A stretch of DNA of 64,000 nucleotides from Rhodobacteraceae bacterium Araon29 (GTDB taxonomy: Bacteria > Pseudomonadota > Alphaproteobacteria > Rhodobacterales > Rhodobacteraceae), in contig CP046865.1 in the NCBI GenBank assembly GCA_039640505.1, positions 3,215,501 through 3,279,500 on the forward strand, read 5' to 3'. Both the position numbers and the translations under genes were made by a program. The notes beneath the pieces are model-generated. The model saw nothing but the letters and a program-made list of their open reading frames with translations. It had not been told where the DNA came from and made no database searches. Shown here piece after piece: positions 35,259-43,106 of this stretch (position 1 is its first letter; every line of letters starts with the position of its first letter).

Positions 35259-36380
35259 ATGCTGCTAAGAGTTTTGCCCAAGGCCGCTTTTGCTGCACTT
35301 TGCATTTATCTGCTAACTGGGGCTCATACCGGCGCCCTTGCTGCAGAGATAAGTACGGTGAAGGCGTCTGGGCAGGCGGCGCTTTCCGGTCATTCAATGC
35401 AAAAAGTTCGCCGGATTGCATTAGAAGACGCCCTCTATTTAGCAGCCATCAGCGCAGGTACAGAAATTAGCGGCACCACCATTTCAACAAATGGCATTCT
35501 TGTTCGCGACGTTGTGAGTTTAAATACAAATGCCCAACTTGTTGATTTTACTGTGCTCAAAGAGGGCAAAACCGAAACACACTATCAAGTTTCCGTAGAG
35601 GCCTTTTTTGTCCAAAAAAGTAGATCTCAGTGCCAAAATCCAAGGTTTCCGTCCATTTTACTTCTAAAGCCACAGAGTTATGTTTCCTCGAATGTTGATG
35701 TTAGATACCATGAATTAGCAGGAAGTATTAGCAATCAACTCCAAGAAACCTTAGCGCAATTCTATTCTGGCGTTGTACATGACTATTCAAATTTATCCCA
35801 GGAAGACTACAAAAAATCTGCCTCCAAGAACCGCCTTTTTTCTTACTCCTCGTTGCAATCGAACCAGCCTGCGTCCAATAACGCAGACTTCATTATCGTT
35901 TCGGATGTTCGTGTGCACCGCTCTGGTAAGATCCTAAATGCTGACGTTAAATTGAATGTTCTATTGGGTTCGGATCATTCCGTTTATAGAGAATATGAAC
36001 GCCGCTTGACTGCAAAGTTGCCCGAGAAATCCCCCTTCAAAACAATCAATGTACTGATGCCAAAAGATATAAACCTGAATACTGAACCGCTTATTGAACC
36101 CATTGAGCTGTTAAATCAAAATTTGGTACAAATGGCATGCAAGCCACTACAGGGGCGCTTACAAGCACAAGGGGGTCAACTTATTTTTCCGTTTGGCAGC
36201 GATGCAGGCCTGAAAACGGGTGGCTTGGCCTATGTCACTAATGGAAGCGAAAGCTGGAGCTTATTAGAAGTGACCAAAGTTTTCCCTACCTCTTCCGCCA
36301 TGGTTCCAATTAACAACCTCCAAAACAAGTCTAGATTGGCAAATCAAACTGTCCGCATAATCGAGGGAACAATCAGATGA
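35259..36380 (+). CDS. flgT: FlgT-like flagellar H-ring/motor protein
   Basis: The 373-residue protein has a signal peptide (FAALCIYLLTGAHTGALA, then AEIS). Its N-terminal domain has the FlgT_N pattern VKASGQAALSG, VRRIALEDALYLAAISAGTEISGTT, and there is a middle domain with ADFIIVSDVRVHRSGKIL and a C-terminal domain GLKTGGLAYVTNG. FlgT is part of the H ring in Vibrio; a distant homolog in R. sphaeroides contacts MotB and FliL and is needed for rotation (published knowledge). It starts two bases after flgP and overlaps the next gene by four bases. Confidence 0.75.
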   Translation: MLLRVLPKAAFAALCIYLLTGAHTGALAAEISTVKASGQAALSGHSMQKVRRIALEDALYLAAISAGTEISGTTISTNGILVRDVVSLNTNAQLVDFTVLKEGKTETHYQVSVEAFFVQKSRSQCQNPRFPSILLLKPQSYVSSNVDVRYHELAGSISNQLQETLAQFYSGVVHDYSNLSQEDYKKSASKNRLFSYSSLQSNQPASNNADFIIVSDVRVHRSGKILNADVKLNVLLGSDHSVYREYERRLTAKLPEKSPFKTINVLMPKDINLNTEPLIEPIELLNQNLVQMACKPLQGRLQAQGGQLIFPFGSDAGLKTGGLAYVTNGSESWSLLEVTKVFPTSSAMVPINNLQNKSRLANQTVRIIEGTIR

Positions 36381-36712
36381 TAAAAATCACATCTGCGCTA
36401 ATTTTTCTGGTTCTCGGATTTGGTCCTGCATATGCAACTGAGCCTTTTGTCGTGTTACAGAACAATTCAGATAGCGGCTATGCAAGTTCTGGAAACTACA
36501 AAGTGAGGCGCGGCGATACTTTGGCTAAAATTGTTGCGCAATTTTACCCAAACGTCACAGGCAGAGCTGCATTATTTCAGCAAATTATCTCTGATAATCC
36601 ACACGCTTTTTTACGAATGAACCCAAATATGCTGCTTGCTGGTAAAGTTCTAAAAATGCCGGCCATGGGTGGTATGGTACTGGATCGTGGTGATGATATT
36701 TACTTTTTTTAA
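36377..36712 (+). CDS. Secreted LysM-domain protein
   Basis: The 111-residue protein has a signal peptide (MIKITSALIFLVLGFGPAYA, then TEPF) and one LysM-like/FimV-type region: YKVRRGDTLAKIVAQFYPNV, later MNPNMLLAGKVLKMP. It probably binds peptidoglycan near the motor. It is translated by four-base overlap with flgT and itself overlaps flgA by about 20 bases, so it belongs to the same operon and likely to the same structure. Confidence 0.7.
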   Translation: MIKITSALIFLVLGFGPAYATEPFVVLQNNSDSGYASSGNYKVRRGDTLAKIVAQFYPNVTGRAALFQQIISDNPHAFLRMNPNMLLAGKVLKMPAMGGMVLDRGDDIYFF

Positions 36713-37421
36713 TCGAATATTCATCACGATTTTTGGGCTCTGTTTTATAGCAGAGGCTACCTTTGCAGAGGATAGATTTACTGGAAGCATGCTGAAAGAA
36801 GAAATAATTGCTCAGGCTCAAAAGTCTGGAGTTCAGGTTTCTCCAATTATTTCAGATCATAAAATATTTTACCCTTGCAAAACAGACTTAATAATTAGAC
36901 CCAAATTCGACACGTGGGAAACTATTCAAATCTCTTGCACCAAGCCATATGCATGGAATTTAGTGTTCAGATCAAAGGTTATATCGACAGGAACTCCAGC
37001 GCCTGAAGGGGACCAAGAGCAAAAAGAAACATTTATTTATGTTGTATTTGACAGACCAGTTCAGAAGGGCACCGTTCTTTCGGCGGCAGACGTTGCGCAA
37101 GTGGCAAATTTTGCAACGTGGATTCCAGGAGCGTTTTCAACAAAGGATCAATTGATTGGAAGAAAATTAGCACAATCGGTACCGAAAGGTGCTCCAATTT
37201 TAGCACGCCACCTCACTCTTGATTATGCAGTTGAAAAAAACGCAATAATTGATATTATCCTTTATCGCTCAGGAATTGAGGTGACTGGCAAAGGGATAGC
37301 ATTATCTAATGGCCAAATTGGGGAAATTATAAGTGTTTCCAATCTATCCAGTGGGACAAAATTAAAAGCATTAATAAAAAATCGCCATCAAGCACAAATA
37401 ATTTCTAAACAATTGAACTGA
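36693..37421 (+). CDS. flgA: Flagellar P-ring assembly chaperone FlgA
   Basis: From ATG 36693 the protein is 242 residues: signal peptide FFNRIFITIFGLCFIAEATFA, a FlgA N-terminal domain with KIFYPCKTDLIIRPKF, and the SAF domain VVFDRPVQKGTVLSAADV to ARHLTLDYAVEKNAIIDIIL, ending ISVSNLSSGTKLKALI. FlgA assists assembly of FlgI into the P ring in the periplasm. The open frame starts earlier (GTG 36669), but ATG 36693 gives a standard signal peptide. It is the last gene before the sigma-28 promoter of flgM. Confidence 0.8.
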   Translation: MIFTFFNRIFITIFGLCFIAEATFAEDRFTGSMLKEEIIAQAQKSGVQVSPIISDHKIFYPCKTDLIIRPKFDTWETIQISCTKPYAWNLVFRSKVISTGTPAPEGDQEQKETFIYVVFDRPVQKGTVLSAADVAQVANFATWIPGAFSTKDQLIGRKLAQSVPKGAPILARHLTLDYAVEKNAIIDIILYRSGIEVTGKGIALSNGQIGEIISVSNLSSGTKLKALIKNRHQAQIISKQLN

Positions 37422-37432
37422 GGGACCGTTAT
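37406..37432 (+). promoter_or_regulatory. Sigma-28 promoter of flgM-flgN
   Basis: TAAA (37406-37409), 15 bases, then ACCGTTAT (37425-37432). Its -35 half overlaps the last codons of flgA. Expected start near 37439, about 50 bases before flgM. FlgM under its own sigma factor gives the standard feedback loop. Confidence 0.7.
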
Positions 37433-37488
37433 ATGTTACGAAGAGAAGCAAAGCAATGATTGGGCAATGACTGCCCAGGAGTTTAATT

Positions 37489-37836
37489 ATGGTTGATACA
37501 GTACAAAACCTAGTTGGAACAACAGCAGCTGTTGTGGTCCCAGAGACGTCAAGTGCGCCGAAGGTTTCAACTGGTGGAACAGGGGCCACTTCTGGCTCAG
37601 GCGAAGTTGGCACAACTGCGCCTGCCTCCCCAGTTACCGCATCCGACGCTGGCAGCGTGTCAGTAGATGTGAACTCTGCGATGGGGTCAGTGGTGGATGC
37701 AATGAAGGATATGCCTCCCCCAATTGATCTTGAAGCTGTTTCACGGTTGAAAGCAGAAATCGCAAACAATGAATACCCAGTGGATTACGATAAAATCTCT
37801 GATGCGCTGATGGCGTCACTGAACGAAATTGTTTAG
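37489..37836 (+). CDS. flgM: Anti-sigma-28 factor FlgM
   Basis: The 115-residue protein ends in the FlgM sigma-binding pattern DLEAVSRLKAEIANNEYPVD, then YDKISDALMASLNEI. The first 60 residues are low-complexity Gly/Thr/Ser/Val, a flexible N terminus longer than in the roughly 97-residue enteric protein. It holds FliA inactive until exported through the finished hook. CAGGAG precedes the ATG. Downstream is a flgN-like gene. Confidence 0.85.
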   Translation: MVDTVQNLVGTTAAVVVPETSSAPKVSTGGTGATSGSGEVGTTAPASPVTASDAGSVSVDVNSAMGSVVDAMKDMPPPIDLEAVSRLKAEIANNEYPVDYDKISDALMASLNEIV

Positions 37837-37847
37837 CGGCGGGCGTT

Positions 37848-38135
37848 TTGACAGGTTCGCATAAAGAGATATTTGACAATATCCTTTTAGACTTAGCGAA
37901 ACTACGAGACATACGAAAAGATAGTTCGGACTACTTAAAACGCTGTAATGAAATTGTCTCAGAACTTGAGACTGCCCTCGCTGATATATCAGCCGAGGGA
38001 TTTGTGCTTAGTAGCAATGAAAAAACGTTAATTGCAGAAATTTATAGCCAACTTACAGCCGAAGAAACCTATGCAAACACCGCTTCTGATTTGCGCAGTA
38101 TCTCCGATTTAAACAGGCTTTTAAACAATGGATAA
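37848..38135 (+). CDS. flgN: FlgN-like chaperone
   Basis: The 95-residue, all-helical protein follows flgM by 11 bases, as flgN usually does. Its sequence (IFDNILLDLAKLRDIRKDSS, later LIAEIYSQLTAEETYANTAS) lacks a decisive signature, so the call rests on position and coiled-coil content. FlgN escorts hook-filament junction proteins FlgK and FlgL. The start seems to be TTG at 37848 with GGCGGG upstream. It overlaps the next gene by eight bases. Confidence 0.6.
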   Translation: MTGSHKEIFDNILLDLAKLRDIRKDSSDYLKRCNEIVSELETALADISAEGFVLSSNEKTLIAEIYSQLTAEETYANTASDLRSISDLNRLLNNG

Positions 38136-38505
38136 CGCTTTAAAGTGGATCGAAGGCAACCCTGCCCTGCTCTTAGGACTCATTACTGTATTATTAATCC
38201 TCAACCTGTTGGTGATATTTATTTTAGCTTCAAGGTTTGCAGATCTAAGACGGGAAATAAAGGGGCTGGGCTTTGGCAGTAATGGTTTACGTCACATGAC
38301 CGGCAATGGTTTGGGTCAGAACGCGACTAAACAATTGCAACAGACGTCTGCTTCAAACTCAACAAATCATGGCCTCCCGGACTCTTTGCTGATCGAAAAA
38401 GCCATAGCAATGATCAAAGCGAGCACTCCACTTTCTCAAATACAATCGGATCTTGGTATTGATAGTCGTTACCTTGAAATATTAATTAAACAGCATAAAC
38501 CATAA
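38128..38505 (+). CDS. Single-span membrane protein with DUF2802-like tail
   Basis: The 125-residue protein has one membrane segment near the N terminus (LLLGLITVLLILNLLVIFILA), a Gly/Asn/Gln-rich linker and a C-terminal helix-turn-helix-like stretch (IEKAIAMIKASTPLSQIQSD, then DSRYLEILIKQH). That tail resembles DUF2802, found beside flagellar and chemotaxis genes in gammaproteobacteria. It overlaps the flgN-like gene and ends the sigma-28 operon. Function unknown. Confidence 0.6.
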   Translation: MDNALKWIEGNPALLLGLITVLLILNLLVIFILASRFADLRREIKGLGFGSNGLRHMTGNGLGQNATKQLQQTSASNSTNHGLPDSLLIEKAIAMIKASTPLSQIQSDLGIDSRYLEILIKQHKP

Positions 38506-38513
38506 AAGCCAAA

Positions 38514-39149
38514 TTATTCGACGACTTCAATCAGCCAGTTTTTTCCAGCAAAGAGCGTTGCTGCCATCTGCTGGGCCTCAATTAAATCAGCCGGCTCTAA
38601 TTCAGCTTCGATCTCATTGCGCAATTCCAGCGCTTTCTTCACGCCAATCGCAGCGGCCAAAGCCCGTAGCGCATAAGCGGATTTATAATCGGGCTCAATC
38701 ACAATGCTCAGATGATATTCAGCAAGCTGTAAAATTACCTTGCTGTCGCCTTCCTCGAAGCGGCTATCCAGCACTTTTTTGACCTGCAACCTAATAGTTT
38801 CTTTTGTGTCATCAGGGATTACTTCAACCAATTCTTCACATAGCTTTGATGCTTTCGCATTCCCGCCCACGTCTGCCAACCAAGCCCATTTCAAGCTTTG
38901 CGCATAATTTGCAGGATGGCCAAGGCCCTTTCGCAAAAGTATTGCCAAATTATACTGGGCATCATGATCTGTTGCTTCCGCCAGGGACAAAAATCCTTCA
39001 TACGCTGCGCCGTAATTTTCATCACGCACCGCCTGAACCGCGTCATTAAACGGTGTACCGTGCCCATCCGCCATTGCCAAAAACGGGGCCGTTGAAAATA
39101 AAATCAGGCTTAAAATTAGAAACCTCAAGTGGTCAAAGCATACCTTCAT
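38514..39149 (-). CDS. Secreted Sel1-repeat protein next to flagellin
   Basis: The 211-residue protein has a signal peptide (FLILSLILFSTAPFLAMA, then DGHG) and two or three Sel1/TPR-like helical repeats: NYGAAYEGFLSLAEATDHDA, then QYNLAILLRKGLGHPANYAQSLKWAWLADVGG, and later VLQLAEYHLSIV-type and YALRALAAAIG. It is periplasmic. GAGGG precedes the ATG. Secreted Sel1 proteins include MotX, a stator-ring part in vibrios; similarity here is only in architecture. It is convergent with the flgMN operon. Confidence 0.7.
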   Translation of the reverse strand: MKVCFDHLRFLILSLILFSTAPFLAMADGHGTPFNDAVQAVRDENYGAAYEGFLSLAEATDHDAQYNLAILLRKGLGHPANYAQSLKWAWLADVGGNAKASKLCEELVEVIPDDTKETIRLQVKKVLDSRFEEGDSKVILQLAEYHLSIVIEPDYKSAYALRALAAAIGVKKALELRNEIEAELEPADLIEAQQMAATLFAGKNWLIEVVE

Positions 39150-39166
39150 TCTGAGCCCTCTTTTTT

Positions 39167-39367
39167 TTACTGATCAGCCAGCAACAATTTCTTCATTGTG
39201 ACTTTATCGGATATGACCAAAAAGGCAAACATCGTAAAATCATCAAGTATTAATTCATATTTTCCAACACTTTCCGACCCTAATTCCCTAAACAATTCTA
39301 CCTGCGTGCCGTTTAACAATGTGAGCTGGATTCTTGACCTAAAATCTGAGAAGTCCGGCGACATCAT
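39167..39367 (-). CDS. Possible small protein antisense to the fliC leader
   Basis: From ATG 39367 this frame codes for 66 residues with plausible strands (RIQLTLLNGTQVELF, KYELILDDFTMFAFLVISD). It resembles a compact beta protein of the kind that can sit in a ring or bind RNA, but nothing is recognised. No ribosome site is seen. It lies directly across the sigma-28 promoter and 5' leader of fliC on the other strand. It ends 17 bases before the Sel1-repeat gene on the same strand. Confidence 0.3.
   Translation of the reverse strand: MMSPDFSDFRSRIQLTLLNGTQVELFRELGSESVGKYELILDDFTMFAFLVISDKVTMKKLLLADQ
39289..39315 (+). promoter_or_regulatory. Sigma-28 promoter of fliC
   Basis: TAAA (39289-39292), exactly 15 bases, then GCCGTTTA (39308-39315). 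The start should fall near 39322, giving a leader of about 97 bases with a small hairpin just before the ribosome site. Confidence 0.8.
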
Positions 39368-39384
39368 GGCGCTGGGCGTCGAAC

Positions 39385-39410
39385 GCCGATTTAGTCGGCA
39401 CAACAAGGAG
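39385..39410 (+). promoter_or_regulatory. Leader hairpin and ribosome site of fliC
   Basis: GCCGA (39385-39389) pairs with TCGGC (39395-39399) around TTTAG, five bases before AAGGAG (39405-39410). In alphaproteobacteria flagellin mRNA leaders are known targets of FlbT-type control; this system lacks a visible flbT, so the role of the hairpin is open. Confidence 0.45.
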
Positions 39411-39418
39411 AAACAAAA

Positions 39419-40564
39419 ATGGCACTTACTGTTGCTACAAATACCGGCGCGTTGATGGCCCAGGCGGCTGCCAGCAGCGTCAATAAAGAGATGGAAGTCT
39501 CAATGGAGCGGCTTTCAACCGGAAAAAGAATTAACGGCGCTTCTGATGATGCTGCGGGCGTGGCAATTGCTTCACGTCTGACTTCTGAAATCAAAGGAAC
39601 AAACCAAGCGATCCGCAATGCCTTAGACGGTCAGGCAATGCTTGATACAGCCGAAGGCGCACACCAAGAAGTTGAAAATATTTTGCAGCGGATGCGTGAG
39701 CTTGCTGTTCAGTCTGCAAACGATACAAATGACGCAAATGACCGGACCAATATCCAAAGCGAACTGAACCAACTGGTTAATGAAATTGATCGTATTTCAA
39801 GCACAACCACTTGGGCCGGCCAAAAGCTCTTGGATGGGTCTGATACCAATGGCATCAACCTACAGGTCGGGTCAGGCACAGCTGCCGCCGATTTTATTAA
39901 TGTGACAGTAAACTCAATTTCATCAAGTACACTGAACTTGAGCGGTGCCGCAACACAGGGTGGTGTTACTGATGGGTCAAAAGATCTCGGTGCTGCAGGC
40001 ACAGGTTACACCATCTCTGGCAATGTTATCACGATTTCCGCCGACACAACTGCTGGCGGGACACTTGGACTAGCCATGGGCGACGGTACTACAGTGACTG
40101 CGACTACTGCATTGGCTGCCGATATCAGCACTGGCCAACTTGCCTTGAATACAGCAGCTGCAACTGTTGCCGAAGGTCTGAACAAGGCTGCAGCCTTTGC
40201 TAAATTTACAGCTGTGGCGTCAACTGATGGGACCGGAACGATCACTATCAATAAGGGTGCGATCACCGTTTCCAACACTAGTGAAGCACAGACAGCGGTC
40301 ACAAAGGTTGATGCGGCAATTCAGACATTGAACGCCCAGCGTGCGACTCTGGGTGCTTATTCAAACCGTCTTGATAGCACAGTGAGCAACTTGACAAATG
40401 TAAGCTCAAACTTGCAAGCGGGTCGCGGCCGGATTGAAGATGCAGATTTCGCCGCCGAGACAACGAACTTGGCAAAATCGCAAATCCTTCAGCAAGCTTC
40501 AACAGCGATGCTCGCGCAGGCAAATGCAGCCAAGCAGAACGTGTTGAGCCTGCTTCAAGGTTAA
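39419..40564 (+). CDS. fliC: Flagellin
   Basis: The 381-residue protein has the conserved D0/D1 ends: N-terminal EMEVSMERLSTGKRINGASD and DAAGVAIASRLTSEIKGTNQ, and C-terminal NRLDSTVSNLTNVSSNLQAG, DADFAAETTNLAKSQILQQA and a final NVLSLLQG. The centre (about 140-290) is a Thr/Ser/Ala/Gly-rich variable region exposed on the filament. The ends match the gammaproteobacterial-type flagellin of sigma-54 systems. It is driven by a strong sigma-28 promoter, has its own terminator and seems to be the only flagellin in the window. Confidence 0.96.
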   Translation: MALTVATNTGALMAQAAASSVNKEMEVSMERLSTGKRINGASDDAAGVAIASRLTSEIKGTNQAIRNALDGQAMLDTAEGAHQEVENILQRMRELAVQSANDTNDANDRTNIQSELNQLVNEIDRISSTTTWAGQKLLDGSDTNGINLQVGSGTAAADFINVTVNSISSSTLNLSGAATQGGVTDGSKDLGAAGTGYTISGNVITISADTTAGGTLGLAMGDGTTVTATTALAADISTGQLALNTAAATVAEGLNKAAAFAKFTAVASTDGTGTITINKGAITVSNTSEAQTAVTKVDAAIQTLNAQRATLGAYSNRLDSTVSNLTNVSSNLQAGRGRIEDADFAAETTNLAKSQILQQASTAMLAQANAAKQNVLSLLQG

Positions 40565-40599
40565 TCCGAAAACGGATACATACACTGCTCAGACCAAAA

Positions 40600-40628
40600 A
40601 AGGCCCAAGGTTTCCCTTGGGCCTTTTG
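40600..40628 (+). terminator. Intrinsic terminator of fliC
   Basis: AGGCCCAAGG (40601-40610) pairs with CCTTGGGCCT (40614-40623) around TTT-C, followed by TTTTG. It is a strong GC-rich stem 36 bases after the fliC stop. Confidence 0.9.
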
Positions 40629-41145
40629 CATATTTAAAAAATGGTTATTCAGTCACCTAACCCCAATGCCCTGGCCTTTGGAACGTTTAAATTCAGCTTA
40701 GGCAGCATATAGATTTTCTAGATACATTTAATCCTAAGATGACGGGGTACACAAATCGATCTAAAGGCCCCCTTGAATTTGACTAACAACCTACATCCGA
40801 ACAGGCTGCGTACACGGCAGAACAGAATTACATTCAATAAAGCCAATTATGTTTGATGCAAAAGCGTTTAGGCAGGCATCAAACTTTGGCCAATATTGCG
40901 AGCCAAATTTAAAGGCAGCTCGCCTCTCCCATGAGGCAAGACCGCATTGTTAAATCTCTGGGGCAGAGTGCGTCTAGCAATCCCATTGGTTTTGGTTCTT
41001 AGGTATTCTGTTTCAGCGACCAAATAGGTGCTATAATAGAGCCACGTGATAAGATTATCACTCATGGCGGCATAATACCACACACCACAACAGCACAATT
41101 TAGCTACGCAAGAAACAACAACAGGAGGTTTGAGGGGCGTGCCGA
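40629..41145. other. Mostly non-coding stretch between fliC and the TPR gene
   Basis: About 500 bases hold no convincing gene. A minus-strand frame (40868-41065 from its ATG, 65 residues, NLITWLYYSTYLVAETEYLR and on) lacks a ribosome site. A perfect 9-bp inverted repeat, GTTTGATGC (40851-40859) and GCATCAAAC (40876-40884), overlaps the end of that frame. It could be a decayed gene with its terminator stem; no other element is seen. Confidence 0.4.
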
Positions 41146-42489
41146 CTAAGTGTGTGACCTAAGAGTGATACCGACTTGTTTGGTAAAGAGCGACACCATA
41201 TGGACATCAAATTTAAAGTTATGCGCCGCACAAAACTCAATTAACGCTTTATATTCGTCATTTTCCCATTCTTGGTTGACGATCAACTCATCAAACACCA
41301 AAATCGTTTTTGCATCAATGACAGGTAGAGAATGATTTAACGCACACAGCGTTGATGAATACAAATCTGCATCAAAGTTAATCAAGCTAGCCATGGGCCG
41401 TTTTTTTGCGAAAAACCTTGGCAGCGATTCACTAAATTCCCCAACAATAAACTGTCCCCCCACTATTTTGGGGATGTTCCCAAAGCTGGAATAAGTCCCC
41501 TGAGGTACCGTATTCCAATCCTCGGGAAGGCCGGTGAATGTATCAAACCCGTAGCCTTTTTTGTAAGCTTTGATCAGGTAATTAAATGACTCGCCCATCC
41601 ATACGCCGTACTCATAAAATGGCCTTGTTTTGTCAGACATTTTGATTGCCGCATCAAAAAGTGACCACCGATTAAAATGCAAATCGGGAAGCTTTGGAAG
41701 CGATAAAATCCAGTCGATCGAGCGAAGAACAGAGTCAGAAGCTACATCTGTGCTCATCAGCCAATCAAAAAATTGACGATCGCCTTTATACGCATTGATG
41801 GCGGCCAGAGTATATACCGCTGGCTCATAGTTGGCATCCTTTTCAAGGCACAATTCAACAATGGCTTTGGCTACATCGAGATCCTTCGTGGTCGAATGAA
41901 GGTTCCAATATGCACTTGCTTTGTTCGGATCTAATTCAATGGACTTTAAAAAGTGTTTTTGAGCTGTCACCATATCTGCCTGATCGGTCGCAACATTGCC
42001 AAAGTTATTATACGCCTGTGCAAAATCCGGTTTCAAATGGATCGCCATTTTTAAATGATCTTCGGCACGGTCTAAAAACCCAATGTTTTTATAGGCAACT
42101 GCAATATTGTTATGGGCATTGGGCAATTTAGGATTTTCATCAAGCACCACTTTATAATGATGTATGGCGGTATGAACTTTATCAATAAGGGCGCTGGTTT
42201 CAGCGATGATATTGTTTAGGAATATTGATCTTGGATGCTTTAACAATAATTCCTGTGCAATTGCCAATACTGCTTCATAGCTACCCTTGCCAAATAATGT
42301 AGAGAGTATGTTAACAAAGGTTTGATCGACTTGGCTTGGAACTATCGGGCCAGAGTTATTGAGCGAAGAATGCGTTTTGTAAGGACCGGTTGGTACGACC
42401 GAAGACGTTTCCTGCACATCACTTGCTATAGATGACGAGGTCATCGACGCGGAAAGATCAGAGGTTTGGTTACCATAATATTGTGACAT
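41146..42489 (-). CDS. TPR protein with C-terminal TylF-like methyltransferase domain
   Basis: The 447-residue protein has about four tetratricopeptide repeats (about 60-210; e.g. PNAHNNIAVAYKNIGFLDRA, PDFAQAYNNFGNVATDQADM). A C-terminal domain (about 270-447) follows, with EYGVWMGESFNYL, YGFDTFTGLPEDWN, ASLINFDADLYSST and ILVFDELI. These match the macrocin-O-methyltransferase (TylF/MycF) family, which methylates sugars using SAM. Because it lies next to the flagellin gene, I infer a role in flagellin glycan decoration. The ribosome site lies partly inside a strong hairpin (42491-42533). Confidence 0.75.
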   Translation of the reverse strand: MSQYYGNQTSDLSASMTSSSIASDVQETSSVVPTGPYKTHSSLNNSGPIVPSQVDQTFVNILSTLFGKGSYEAVLAIAQELLLKHPRSIFLNNIIAETSALIDKVHTAIHHYKVVLDENPKLPNAHNNIAVAYKNIGFLDRAEDHLKMAIHLKPDFAQAYNNFGNVATDQADMVTAQKHFLKSIELDPNKASAYWNLHSTTKDLDVAKAIVELCLEKDANYEPAVYTLAAINAYKGDRQFFDWLMSTDVASDSVLRSIDWILSLPKLPDLHFNRWSLFDAAIKMSDKTRPFYEYGVWMGESFNYLIKAYKKGYGFDTFTGLPEDWNTVPQGTYSSFGNIPKIVGGQFIVGEFSESLPRFFAKKRPMASLINFDADLYSSTLCALNHSLPVIDAKTILVFDELIVNQEWENDEYKALIEFCAAHNFKFDVHMVSLFTKQVGITLRSHT

Positions 42490-42490
42490 T

Positions 42491-42533
42491 TCAGGCTCCT
42501 AGGTTACCATTGAATACGGTAACAAGAGCCTGA
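42491..42533 (-). promoter_or_regulatory. Hairpin covering the ribosome site of the TPR-methyltransferase gene
   Basis: TCAGGCTC (42491-42498) pairs with GAGCCTGA (42526-42533), and GTTACC (42503-42508) pairs with GGTAAC (42518-42523): 14 bp in two blocks with a small internal loop. In the mRNA the ribosome site AGGAG (complement of 42496-42500) lies in the 3' arm, six bases before the start codon. There is no T-run, so it is not a terminator. It could be a translational switch. Confidence 0.65.
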
Positions 42534-42602
42534 AGTTTAGCTTTTGGCAGACATTAAACTATGAGAATTTTGGAACTGAAATACTTTCGATTTCAAAGGA
42601 GC

Positions 42603-42875
42603 TTAAGAACGACGCAAACGCGTTTCGACTGCAGCCTCGTCTCGCAGTATTGCTAAAACTTCTTGTCTATAAACTGGCTTAACAGCACCAGACGGCAAAC
42701 CTTGGTTTCTGCCTTTTTTTTGGTCAAATCTTTGTTTTGGAAAATTTGTCTTTACACCAATTGCTTTGCGCCATTTATAGCTGCAATGAGAACACACCAC
42801 TTTGTAGTAGCCTCGTGGCATATTGACGATTGGTACAGAATAATCAGTTCCACAACACGGGCAAGAAAATCGCAT
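42603..42875 (-). CDS. Small zinc-ribbon protein
   Basis: The 90-residue protein has an MJ0042-type zinc ribbon at the N terminus: FSCPCCGTDYSVPIV and VVCSHCSYKW, four cysteines in two CxxC pairs. A basic middle leads to the C-terminal VYRQEVLAILRDEAAVETRL, an end seen in related proteobacterial zinc-ribbon proteins. AAGGAG precedes the ATG. It lies upstream of the TPR-methyltransferase gene on the same strand, 113 bases away. Function unknown; nucleic-acid or protein binding is likely. Confidence 0.7.
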   Translation of the reverse strand: MRFSCPCCGTDYSVPIVNMPRGYYKVVCSHCSYKWRKAIGVKTNFPKQRFDQKKGRNQGLPSGAVKPVYRQEVLAILRDEAAVETRLRRS

Positions 42876-43106
42876 TCAGAGCGCTCCTTAGGCTACTTTT
42901 CATTTGTTATTTTTACTTGCTCGATAGGCTTATTAGTAACATTCGGAAAGTTAATGAGCAAACAAAATTTATTCTTAATTATTTATAAATCACTATATAT
43001 TTTTGCGTATTCCAAGATCTTCTATAAAAAGATGAAACCTTGAACCAATCTAATTAAACCGACATAATTGCCTCCAGTCAGCATATAAAGTTAGAAACTT
43101 GGATTG

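Noticed and set aside
39385-39392. GCCGATTT as a sigma-28 -10 element for fliC
   Set aside because: No TAAA lies 15 bases upstream, and the better-spaced TAAA-N15-GCCGTTTA at 39289-39315 explains the promoter. The motif belongs to a leader hairpin.
40868-41098. 76-codon minus-strand frame after fliC
   Set aside because: It has no ribosome site, a TTG first codon, and no recognisable family; mentioned only as part of the non-coding stretch.
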